From: a virus
Reading direction: 5' to 3' (one strand)
DNA: 51,604 bases
IMG/VR virus record: IMGVR_UViG_3300036861_000596
Location: 1-51,604 of that record
This document shows, in pieces, positions 36,021-42,811 of the stretch (its first letter is position 1; each line of letters starts with the position of its first letter). The notes below the pieces were generated by a model that searched no databases, was not told the DNA's origin, and saw nothing but the letters and a program-made list of their open reading frames with translations. The position numbers were made by a program, and so were the translations under genes.

Positions 36021-36451
36021 GCGTTCGAGAACCAGGATGCCGGGAATGCGAGCGGATGACGAGCGGGGATTGCGGGGGCCACGGAAGCAAACAGGTCGGC
36101 CGCGTGGAGTTCAACGACCCTACGTTCCGGCCTGACCCGACGTTCTGGCCTGTGGTTCGGATCGCTCGCCCCGCCGAGCCCCGCGAGCCGATCAGCAGCC
36201 ACGACCACGGGAACTGTGCGCTGTGCGATGAGATCGAAGCTCGCCTCGCTGCCTTGGAGGCGGTGGCGCGGGCGGCTCAAGATTTCATCGAAAAAGATAC
36301 GGCATACCGACTGATGGATGAGCCTATTTGCTCCCACGGTTCTATGGAAGAGCACAATGCTGCGGTGGATGCGGCAGCAGACGCGCTAGTTCTGCTGAAC
36401 AATCTCAGTCTAGCCGCCCTGGCGGCGGCCCGCCGAGGGGAGGGGGCGTGA
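36017..36451 (+). CDS. Hypothetical protein with N-terminal cysteine motif
   Basis: 144 residues from ATG 36017. CRECERMTSGDCGGHG near the start and CALCDEIE are probable metal sites; EAVARAAQDFIEKDTAYRLMDEPICSHGSMEEHNAAVDAAADALVLL is helical. Shares two segments with the preceding protein, so part of the gene arose by duplication. Confidence 0.6.
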   Translation: MSVREPGCRECERMTSGDCGGHGSKQVGRVEFNDPTFRPDPTFWPVVRIARPAEPREPISSHDHGNCALCDEIEARLAALEAVARAAQDFIEKDTAYRLMDEPICSHGSMEEHNAAVDAAADALVLLNNLSLAALAAARRGEGA

Positions 36452-36648
36452 GACGAAGCATTGTGCTGTTGGCGTGGTTCTTCACGGTCATCGCGTGGCC
36501 GGAGGGTCAGCATCTGCCTTTCGCATTCCACGTTGGGCCATTCGCTGAGTACGCGGACTGTCTAACGGCGCGACAGGCCATACCGTCGAACGGCGGGCCG
36601 TTCGGCATCGGTATGGAGATAACTCGCTGCTGGACGGATGGACGATGA
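36448..36648 (+). CDS. Small secreted or membrane-anchored protein
   Basis: 66 residues from GTG (GTGA overlap). MRRSIVLLAWFFTVIAWPEG is a signal-like start, then FHVGPFAEYADCLTARQAIPSNGGPFGIGMEITRCWTDG with two cysteines that could bond in the periplasm. Function unknown; early exported proteins may change the host envelope. Confidence 0.6.
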   Translation: MRRSIVLLAWFFTVIAWPEGQHLPFAFHVGPFAEYADCLTARQAIPSNGGPFGIGMEITRCWTDGR

Positions 36649-36869
36649 CCCCGCCAACTGACCCGGCCCGTCGGTATCGCTGTGCGGGCTGTGGAGAAGA
36701 GTATCTCGCGGAGAGCGGTAGCCATGGCCGCGTCGTCGTTCGCACGCGAACCGGCTGGGCCCACGATCCGTCCTGCGATGGGCGGTGCCGGTCCTGCCCG
36801 GTGCCGATTCCCGAGCCGTACGAGGATCTCGAAGAGTGCGGCCCGGTGCTGGAGGTGAGCGATGACTGA
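36645..36869 (+). CDS. Small zinc-binding protein
   Basis: 74 residues in ATGA overlap. YRCAGCGEEY and PSCDGRCRSCPV supply four to five cysteines. The end is acidic. Part of the recurrent group of zinc-knuckle early proteins in this phage. Confidence 0.6.
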   Translation: MTPPTDPARRYRCAGCGEEYLAESGSHGRVVVRTRTGWAHDPSCDGRCRSCPVPIPEPYEDLEECGPVLEVSDD

Positions 36870-37140
36870 CCCGGCCCGCGCGGCGGCGGAGCGGGTGGCA
36901 ACGAACTGCCACCACGTCCCTTGGAGGATAAGGATACGCCCACGCCCTCTCTGTCAGTCGTGCGCCGCCGCCGCCCTCACTGCCTACGCCGCCGAGCAGG
37001 TCCGGGCGGAGCGGAAGGCGATCGCCGACCGAATCGAACACATGGCCTTCGAGCCGGAGTCGATGAGTCAGCGACGGCGGTGGTGCGTGCAAGTTGCGGC
37101 CGCCCTCCGGGGGCGCGGCGGGGAGGGGGAGGGGACGTGA
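36862..37140 (+). CDS. Hypothetical small helical protein
   Basis: 92 residues. AAERVATNCHHVPW and LCQSCAAAALTAYAAEQVRAERKAIADRIEHMAF resemble common small phage proteins with a Cys-x2-Cys followed by an EQV/ER-rich helix. Basic C-terminus. Confidence 0.6.
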   Translation: MTDPARAAAERVATNCHHVPWRIRIRPRPLCQSCAAAALTAYAAEQVRAERKAIADRIEHMAFEPESMSQRRRWCVQVAAALRGRGGEGEGT

Positions 37141-37376
37141 AGCGATTGACGGACGGTGAGAAAGCGACGCTGCTGGTCTACATCAGTGAGCATGGGATGC
37201 CCAAGTGGGCGAGCGGGAACCGGCAACACGCTGCCCTTGCGGCGCTGACGGGATGGGGAACGAACCGGGCGAAGGCGGCGCTGAAGCGGGCCGAGGATTC
37301 TGGGTATCTCGATACGGAGAGGGAAAGAGGCCATGCGGCGGCCGCCCGCGCCCGCGGCGGGGAGGCGGGGACGTGA
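37137..37376 (+). CDS. Winged-helix-like small protein
   Basis: 79 residues from GTG (GTGA overlap). KRLTDGEKATLLVYISEHGMPKW and NRAKAALKRAEDSGYLDTERER are the helix-turn-helix and wing of a small winged-helix domain, with the conserved GYL-type turn. Possible DNA-binding regulator. The C-terminal tail is Ala/Arg-rich. Confidence 0.55.
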   Translation: MKRLTDGEKATLLVYISEHGMPKWASGNRQHAALAALTGWGTNRAKAALKRAEDSGYLDTERERGHAAAARARGGEAGT

Positions 37377-37612
37377 GCGCAAATATCTACTGGCTTCCGA
37401 TAACTGAGGGTATTGCCGTGAACTGTTCAACGCCGTCAGCGTTTCGCGCGGCGATGGAAAAGGCCTTTGGGGAGCCACCGTGGGAATTGGATCGGTCGGC
37501 AATCGACACGCTACGTGGCATGGCCGCTGCTTCACACAGCGAGGCTGGCTTTGGGGGTTTGGTTGACGCCCTCTGCGAATATGGTCGCATCCGTGTCTGG
37601 ATGCAGTACTGA
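37373..37612 (+). CDS. Hypothetical protein
   Basis: 79 residues from GTG (GTGA overlap). IYWLPITEGIAVNCSTPSAFRAAMEKAFGEPPWELDRSAIDTLRGMAAAS has an alpha/beta start and acidic middle, and the end VWMQY. Seems slightly less GC-rich than neighbours. No family recognised. Confidence 0.6.
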   Translation: MSANIYWLPITEGIAVNCSTPSAFRAAMEKAFGEPPWELDRSAIDTLRGMAAASHSEAGFGGLVDALCEYGRIRVWMQY

Positions 37613-37655
37613 TGACGCGACTTATGACGGGGGCGGCCCCGAGACGGAGGGGACG

Positions 37656-38420
37656 ATGAGCTGCACTCATGGAGAAAGCAGCGAGCGCCATCCCTGTGAA
37701 CTGTGCCAACTGACCGCCGCGCTGGCCGCCCGGGAGGCCGACGTCACGCGGCTCATCCAGGAGCGGGACTCAGTGGCCATCCAACTCAAGTTTGACAGCG
37801 CGGCGTGGAATCAGTCTATGAGAGACCGGGTGCACGCGCTCCAGGAGGCCCATGCGGAGGCGGCGCGACTCACGGAGGAGCTGCGGGACGCGCAGCAAGC
37901 CGCCGCTTCACACGAGGCAAAGCTGGCCGAATGGCGTGATGATCGAGCGGCTCTCGCGGCCGCGCTGGCCGCCCGGGAGGGGGAGCTGCGAGAGTTCGTC
38001 CACGCTGTCAGCCGGATTTTGGCTGATGGGAGAGAGACAGCCTACCCCACCACGAAGGACTGCCTGGAGGGGCTTGGCCTGTTCATGAAGCTTTGGCTCG
38101 ACGCGATCGCGGTAGCCACGCCACTGTTCCAGTCGGGCGGGCGATGGGCGGATCTCCTGACGCCGGGCCAGTCAATCACCAGCCAAGGACCGCAGGCGCT
38201 CTCCGCCCATGCCGAGGCGCTGGAGGCCGAGGTGACACTGCTCGCGGCGGAGCGGGATGCGGCAGTCAGCGAGGCCGCAGAACTGCGCAGGAGTTTCGAC
38301 GCTCGGCTCGCCGTCTTCGCCGCTGGTGCCCGGGCGGCTCGCGAACGGGATGAGGCCCAGATGAAGCTGGACGTCGCCGAGCGCGAGCTGGCGCGGGTGC
38401 GGGGGGAAGTGGCCCCGTAA
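37656..38420 (+). CDS. Coiled-coil protein with N-terminal cysteine motif
   Basis: 254 residues from ATG 37656. CTHGESSERHPCELC is a possible zinc site; then a long coiled coil from about residue 18 to 110 (LTAALAAREADVTRLIQERDSV..., AEAARLTEELRDAQQAAASHE), a non-coiled middle around 115-160 (SRILADGRETAYPTTKDCLEGLGLFMKLW) and a second coiled coil. Such proteins at the end of phage early operons are common and uncharacterised. Last rightward gene before the shared terminator. Confidence 0.7.
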   Translation: MSCTHGESSERHPCELCQLTAALAAREADVTRLIQERDSVAIQLKFDSAAWNQSMRDRVHALQEAHAEAARLTEELRDAQQAAASHEAKLAEWRDDRAALAAALAAREGELREFVHAVSRILADGRETAYPTTKDCLEGLGLFMKLWLDAIAVATPLFQSGGRWADLLTPGQSITSQGPQALSAHAEALEAEVTLLAAERDAAVSEAAELRRSFDARLAVFAAGARAARERDEAQMKLDVAERELARVRGEVAP

Positions 38421-38444
38421 ACCTGGACGACCCCCAGAAACCAA

Positions 38445-38492
38445 AACGCCCGTTCACGAATCGTGAGGGTTCACGAAACATGAACGGGCGTT
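38445..38492. terminator. Bidirectional terminator hairpin
   Basis: AACGCCCGTTCA (38445-38456) pairs perfectly with TGAACGGGCGTT (38481-38492), 12 bp. The loop region contains TCACGA-A-TCGTGA (38455-38467) and a second TTCACGA. On the minus strand the stem is followed by TTTTGG; on the plus side T-richness is poor. It separates the convergent ends of the early and late units, which is where a terminator is needed. Confidence 0.85.
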
Positions 38493-38511
38493 GGTGTCTG
38501 TGGTGGCGGGG

Positions 38512-38697
38512 CTAGTCGAGGCCGCGGTGCTCCCCCGTACGGTGCTTGACCCCGCACTTGGTACACGTCGGCGCCCCCCGGCGGAGGCGCCGCTGCTCGC
38601 TCAGGCCGACGGCGATCGCCTGCGCGCGGCTCTGGATATGGGGCGAGGCTCCGCGTTTGAGTTCCCGCATAGCATCACCGACGTTGCGGATGGGCAT
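38512..38697 (-). CDS. DUF6496-like small protein with cysteine pair
   Basis: 61 residues from ATG 38697. MRELKRGASPHIQSRAQAIAVGLSEQRRL (10-38) matches the small bacterial/phage protein pattern with KSRKQAIAIALSEAR. The C-terminal CTKCGVKHRTGEH is an extra possible zinc site. Last gene of the late unit. Function unknown. Confidence 0.7.
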   Translation of the reverse strand: MPIRNVGDAMRELKRGASPHIQSRAQAIAVGLSEQRRLRRGAPTCTKCGVKHRTGEHRGLD

Positions 38698-38699
38698 GG

Positions 38700-38861
38700 T
38701 CACTTCTCCAAGCGGTCGAGCCGGGCCTCGTGCTGCTTGAGGCGGCGCTCGACGTGGGCGAGGTGGTTCGACTTGAGCGTGTAGACGACTTGGCCGAGAA
38801 TCAGGGTCGCCCCCCAGTTCCCCAGCACGAGCGTCGTCAACAGGGTCAACAGGTCCATCAT
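38700..38861 (-). CDS. Small membrane protein with coiled-coil tail, lysis cassette
   Basis: 53 residues from ATG 38861 (second ATG at 38858); ATGA overlap with the gene upstream. One transmembrane segment (LTLLTTLVLGNWGATLILGQVVYTL) is followed by the charged helix HLAHVERRLKQHEARLDRLEK. That design fits an inner-membrane spanin subunit or XhlA-like accessory rather than a pore alone. Ends next to the last late gene. Confidence 0.65.
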   Translation of the reverse strand: MMDLLTLLTTLVLGNWGATLILGQVVYTLKSNHLAHVERRLKQHEARLDRLEK

Positions 38862-38968
38862 ACGTACACCGCGCACGGCGCGAGGCTCGCCAGCAGGTAG
38901 AGCCCTACGACCAATAGTGCAGCGACGCCCAGAGCCCCCAGTACCAGGGCAAGAGTCCGGCGTCGCAC
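38858..38968 (-). CDS. 36-residue membrane peptide, holin candidate
   Basis: Starts at GTG 38968 directly after GGGAGG, four bases away. Sequence VRRRTLALVLGALGVAALLVVG is three arginines then a single hydrophobic span, ending APCAVYV. It overlaps the Trp-rich frame by 64 bases. The same frame is open to 39040 but without a ribosome site. Single-span pinholin-like peptides have this form, so a holin role is reasonable but not shown. Confidence 0.5.
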   Translation of the reverse strand: MRRRTLALVLGALGVAALLVVGLYLLASLAPCAVYV

Positions 38969-39069
38969 AGGGCCTCCCACGGGCTCATCGGCCAGTCCCA
39001 GGTCCCCTCCAGCAGGCCCGTTTGCGTCAGGACGCACCACAGGTGGTCGAGCGTGTCAGGGTCCGCCAC
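38905..39069 (-). CDS. Trp-rich mini-protein, late copy
   Basis: 54 residues from GTG 39069, immediately after the Rz1-like stop. Starts VADPDTLDHLWCVL and ends LCDAGLLPWYWGLWASLHYWS. It shares LWC and the GLxxWxWxxWAxxHxWS ending with the early protein at 28489-28662. In a different frame it overlaps the holin candidate. A paralogue surviving at another locus is evidence it is translated. Confidence 0.6.
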   Translation of the reverse strand: MADPDTLDHLWCVLTQTGLLEGTWDWPMSPWEALCDAGLLPWYWGLWASLHYWS

Positions 39070-39255
39070 TCACAAAGCCACCCCCGGGGGGGCCGGCGGC
39101 GCCGGGGCGGCCTCCTCGATCTGGCTGGGGGAGATCGGCTGGCACAACAGCACCATCGTGCCGCCCCCGGCCTGGGCGGCTTGGCAGACGAGCGGGGGGT
39201 GGGTCACGGCGCACCCGGTCACGAGCAAGGCGAGAGCGAGCCACAGGAATCGCAT
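39070..39255 (-). CDS. Rz1-like outer-membrane spanin lipoprotein
   Basis: 61 residues from ATG 39255. MRFLWLALALLVTGC is a signal peptide with lipobox LVTGC, lipidated on Cys15. The mature chain is short and ends with a proline-rich stretch EEAAPAPPAPPGVAL, a hallmark of o-spanins. Located directly after the endolysin gene. It implies an outer membrane in the host. The inner partner is perhaps the protein at 38700-38861. Confidence 0.8.
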   Translation of the reverse strand: MRFLWLALALLVTGCAVTHPPLVCQAAQAGGGTMVLLCQPISPSQIEEAAPAPPAPPGVAL

Positions 39256-39278
39256 GGTCGGAAACTCCCCCTTCGGGG

Positions 39279-39629
39279 CTAGGCGTCGTGGAGGGTTCGG
39301 GCGATCTGGATGTGGATGTGCGGGGCCCACTTCGCCGCCACGACCGGGTCGGCCGGGGGCGTGGTCTCCAACAGCACGTCGTAGCGGAGCCCGCAGGCGG
39401 CCTGGATCTCGGTGGCGAGGGCGTTCCAAATCCCGGGCGGCAGGTGCTTGATGCGGAGGTCGGCCGCCTTCCCCTTCGCGTGAACGTCGGCGGTGTGGAC
39501 CCCGTCGGTGAGGCTGGTGATCCACATGGTGGCAGAGAACTTGCGGTAGACCTCCTTCGCGATGAAGAGGGCGAGGAGGAGTTCGGTCGTAATGCCGGAG
39601 GGGTTGACGGTGGTCAGGAGGCGGGTCAT
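39279..39629 (-). CDS. Endolysin, peptidase M15 type
   Basis: 116 residues. VHAKGKAAD (49-57) is the H-x2-G-x-A-x-D zinc-binding motif (His50, Asp57) and HIHI (104-107) is the HxH ligand/catalytic motif of D-Ala-D-Ala or L-Ala-D-Glu peptidases of family M15. No signal peptide, so it relies on a holin. The position next to the spanin gene fits. Starts in a four-base overlap with the internal virion protein gene. Confidence 0.85.
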   Translation of the reverse strand: MTRLLTTVNPSGITTELLLALFIAKEVYRKFSATMWITSLTDGVHTADVHAKGKAADLRIKHLPPGIWNALATEIQAACGLRYDVLLETTPPADPVVAAKWAPHIHIQIARTLHDA

Positions 39630-40669
39630 TCGGCCGACTCGTAGGGGTTGAGGGTGGGGGAGATCCCGACGGTCCCCCCAGCGAGGAGACTCTCTAGCAT
39701 CGGCTTGGCGGGAGTACGCGCGACCGCCTGGCCCACCTTCGTAGCCCCCATGAGCGCGGCCGGGAGCATGGCCGACGGGTGTCCCGTCAGGGCTCCGGTA
39801 ATCCCTCCGGCAGCAGCACCCCCCTCCAGCATGCCCCAGAGGCCGCGCGATGGGAGCAGGGCCCGCCTGACGTAGAGGTCGGTGAGGTTGGTGAGGAGCG
39901 TCTCAGCGGCCTTCGAGCCCTGTCCCGCGGCCGTTCGTAGGTCTGACATGAGCGCTCCGTATAGCGCTTGCCCCTTCGGGAACCGTAGAAGCTGGCCAAT
40001 CTCCTGTCGGAGATCACTAATCAGCTTGATATCGATAGGCATCTTGGTCTCCAACGCCTTGACCATCCGCTGGATCGCGCCCGAGGCTAGCGGGATCTGC
40101 GAGAACTCTCCCGCCATCTTCGAGGTTTCGGGGAGGGCGATTTGCTCACCGCTGCCAGCGGCGCCCTTGATCGCCGCAGCAGAGCGTCCTGACACAGCGC
40201 GCGTGACGGCTTGGCCAGTTCCCAATAGACGCCCGGCGAGCCCGCCTCCAACTCCCAATAGGGCATCGACACCCGCTTGTGGAACGTTGGGCTGATCCCC
40301 CGCGAGCCCGCCCCCCACGAGAGAACCGATCCCAGCCCCGACACCAGCCCCGACGGGCCCGCCTGCCCCGCCGATGGCAGCCCCCACGGCGGGAGCCCCC
40401 CGGCGGACGAAGTCCTTCGCCGTATCCGTAGTCTCAACGGCGGGGGGGTGGGGGACCGGCGCCGTCAGGCTCGATAGCCAAGCCAGCACGTCCGATGCAC
40501 TTCGTGGCATCCCGGCGGTTTGGGCCCCTCCGGCGAGTCCACCCAGCAGCATCCGCCCTGGCTCGCTTGCGGGGCTGCTGACTTGGCGATACCCGGAAGG
40601 AAGCTCAGTACCGGCTGGTCCCTCATAGACCTGCCCCGTCGAGTCCTGAATGAAGATCGTCTCAGCCAC
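39626..40669 (-). CDS. Internal virion (DNA-ejection) protein candidate
   Basis: 347 residues. Two Gly/Ala-rich hydrophobic segments, GAPAVGAAIGGAGGPVGAGVGAGIGSLVGGGLAG and a later GMLEGGAAAGGITGALTG, could insert into membrane; the middle is charged helix (KTKMPIDIKLISDLRQEIGQ). This resembles ejection proteins of short-tailed phages in composition. Located downstream of the other internal proteins. Confidence 0.65.
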   Translation of the reverse strand: MAETIFIQDSTGQVYEGPAGTELPSGYRQVSSPASEPGRMLLGGLAGGAQTAGMPRSASDVLAWLSSLTAPVPHPPAVETTDTAKDFVRRGAPAVGAAIGGAGGPVGAGVGAGIGSLVGGGLAGDQPNVPQAGVDALLGVGGGLAGRLLGTGQAVTRAVSGRSAAAIKGAAGSGEQIALPETSKMAGEFSQIPLASGAIQRMVKALETKMPIDIKLISDLRQEIGQLLRFPKGQALYGALMSDLRTAAGQGSKAAETLLTNLTDLYVRRALLPSRGLWGMLEGGAAAGGITGALTGHPSAMLPAALMGATKVGQAVARTPAKPMLESLLAGGTVGISPTLNPYESAE

Positions 40670-40670
40670 G

Positions 40671-42359
40671 CTAGCCTCCCACGCGCTTGAAGCCTGGGGG
40701 TGGAGGGAGGGGTACGCCAGCTCCCGTTCGGGACCGATTGTCTAGCGCCGTCAGCTCGTCGAGTCGCTTCTGGACCTGGGACTGGAACGTCGCCATCTCG
40801 CTCGGGCGACCGGCAATCTCCATGATCTTTGCGTGGCGGGCCCCGCTGATAATGTCGTTGATGAGGGCCTTCTTGAGGTTCTTGATTTCCACTGTGTCCC
40901 ACTCACCGGGGATCGCCCCAGCCACGCGTTCGATATCTCGATCCGTAAGGACGCCGCGTTCTCCGCCCACCTCCCGAGAGAGGTTACCGAGGAATGCCTT
41001 GCGGGTCTCAGCGTAGGTGGCGGCGAGGGGATTATCACGGAGCCATTCGGCCCTCTTGAAGTTGCCCACCTGCGCGGCAACCGTAGCCGGGCTCGTGGCC
41101 GTGATCGTCTTGTCGGCGAGGGCGAAGAGACCTACGGTGATATTTTCGGCCCGCTTGAGCCCGGTGAGCATCTTCTTCTGCTCGTCATTCACCTCGACGT
41201 AGGGGCCGGTGTCCACATCACGATTGGTGGCGGCGTGTGGGGGTTGCTGGAGTTCCCCCGTCTGCATCAACACGCCGACGTGGGCGTGGTCGGCTCGCTT
41301 CTTGGCGGGGGCAGGGGCGTCGAGCGCGGCCTCGATATGACCAGCCCCGGTGGCCTTGCCGATCTGGACGGCTTGGGCCGTGTCAAGCGCGAGAGAGTCC
41401 CGAGCGGCCTTCTTCGCCTTCTGCGCCCCGTCGACACCACCACCGAAGAACTGCCCCCACGGCGTTCGGGCCAGATCGAGGTCAGACATGCCGAGGATGG
41501 TGGTCTTCTCGAAGATTTGCAGATTGGCCATCGGGTTGAAGTTGGCGTCGGGGGGCTTGAGCAAGCCGGCGTGGATGCGTGCGGCCGTCTCGTCACCTCC
41601 CGCGACCGGCTTGGGGCCGCCGTTCACGAGGTAGTTGAGCCAGGCCCGCTTGTCGGCCGCGTCGAGCGTCTCGCCCTCGACCTTCGCGGTGGTGGCACGG
41701 GTGTGAGCGAGGGTGGCCTGCTTGGAGGGGCTGCCCTCCTCGATGAGGAGCTTGAAGGCTTCGGCCGGGATCGCTCCGACCCGTTCCGGGGACTGCTTGG
41801 CGAGGGCGTCGAAGAAGGACAGGGCGGGGCGAGTCGTATCGGGCAGCTTCATCTGCCCGGCAGCGTCGAACGCGGACGGGACTTCGGGGACGGTGCGGGC
41901 CGGCAGGGGGCTGGTGATGGGGCCGGTAGGCTCCTGCCCACCCCCGAAGTTGCTCATCCACGAGTTGTAGGGGGCGGGGGGGACGACCTGAGGCTGTTCG
42001 GTGAGACCCGTATCGGGGAGCCGCACATCCGCGCCCGGGACGGTCTGAGGGCTCATGTCGCGGGCCATGCCCGTCACGAACTGGCCGGCGTTCGAGAGCC
42101 GGCGCTGCTCCGCGGCGATCTTGGCCTGCTCGACGGCGTGCAGATAGCGTCCCTTGATGGCCTCCTGAAGCATCGCCATCCGGGACTGCTGCTGCTCCCG
42201 CGCAGCCTGGAGGGCGTTCTGCTGGGCGTACTGGCGCTGTTGGGCCTCCTGCTGGAGGAGGTTCTTGAACAGCAGCTCCATGCCGCCGCCGATCCCCTCG
42301 CCGAGGCCGCTGGAGAAGGCGTAGCCGGGGTTGTCCTGCTGGAGATAGGGGTTCGCCAT
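40671..42359 (-). CDS. Large helical internal virion/ejection protein candidate
   Basis: 562 residues. N-terminal MANPYLQQDNPGYAFSSGLGEGIGGGMELL, then a long Gln-rich helix (QQEAQQRQYAQQNALQAAREQQQSRMAMLQEA, about 36-67) and Ala/Lys-rich helices. AGHIEAALDAPAPAKKRADH and the late DIERVAGAIPGEWDTVEIKNLKKALINDIISGA are helical too. No enzyme motif. Size, composition and gene position point to an ejection protein. Confidence 0.7.
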   Translation of the reverse strand: MANPYLQQDNPGYAFSSGLGEGIGGGMELLFKNLLQQEAQQRQYAQQNALQAAREQQQSRMAMLQEAIKGRYLHAVEQAKIAAEQRRLSNAGQFVTGMARDMSPQTVPGADVRLPDTGLTEQPQVVPPAPYNSWMSNFGGGQEPTGPITSPLPARTVPEVPSAFDAAGQMKLPDTTRPALSFFDALAKQSPERVGAIPAEAFKLLIEEGSPSKQATLAHTRATTAKVEGETLDAADKRAWLNYLVNGGPKPVAGGDETAARIHAGLLKPPDANFNPMANLQIFEKTTILGMSDLDLARTPWGQFFGGGVDGAQKAKKAARDSLALDTAQAVQIGKATGAGHIEAALDAPAPAKKRADHAHVGVLMQTGELQQPPHAATNRDVDTGPYVEVNDEQKKMLTGLKRAENITVGLFALADKTITATSPATVAAQVGNFKRAEWLRDNPLAATYAETRKAFLGNLSREVGGERGVLTDRDIERVAGAIPGEWDTVEIKNLKKALINDIISGARHAKIMEIAGRPSEMATFQSQVQKRLDELTALDNRSRTGAGVPLPPPPGFKRVGG

Positions 42360-42361
42360 CG

Positions 42362-42799
42362 TTACGACATGCCCTCGGGGAACAGGTCCGGTGCGCCGCC
42401 GGAGCCGGGCCAGCCCGACATGGGCTCATCCCCGATCCCGCCGAGGGTGTCCTGGCTGACGCTGTAGGGACCGGGGGTGGGGTTCGCACCGGTCGGGAAC
42501 ATCTTGCTCACCCCGTAGGCGCCGGCCATGCCGATGCCCTGCCCCAGCCCTGGCAGGAGTCCCTGCCACCACGACGGCTGGTTGGCGTTCGCCGAGTTCT
42601 GCTGGAGCTGGTTCGCAAACATCATCTGGTAGGGCAGCAGGAGGGCCTGCATGTAGGCTGGGACGAGGGCGCGGGGGATACCAGCGGGGATCGAGAGGTT
42701 CCCCCCGACGGGGAGCTTGCCGAAGCCACCGTTCTCGTAGGGGTTCCCCCCACCACCGGCGGGCTTCGTCGGCTGCTGCGGAGAGGCGAGACCTGGCAT
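42362..42799 (-). CDS. Small virion protein, Gly/Pro/Gln-rich
   Basis: 145 residues. MPGLASPQQPTKPAGGGGNPYENGGFGKLPVGGNLSIPAG... then LVPAYMQALLLPYQMMFANQLQQN (helix) and QGLLPGLGQGIGMAGAYGVSKMF, a possible membrane-active segment. Ejection-protein-like composition and position. Confidence 0.65.
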   Translation of the reverse strand: MPGLASPQQPTKPAGGGGNPYENGGFGKLPVGGNLSIPAGIPRALVPAYMQALLLPYQMMFANQLQQNSANANQPSWWQGLLPGLGQGIGMAGAYGVSKMFPTGANPTPGPYSVSQDTLGGIGDEPMSGWPGSGGAPDLFPEGMS

Positions 42800-42811
42800 G
42801 GTGGGGGGCTC

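Noticed and set aside
40833-42467. 544-codon plus-strand frame
   Set aside because: Antisense to the internal virion protein genes; repetitive Gly/Val/Leu/Arg composition typical of shadow frames.
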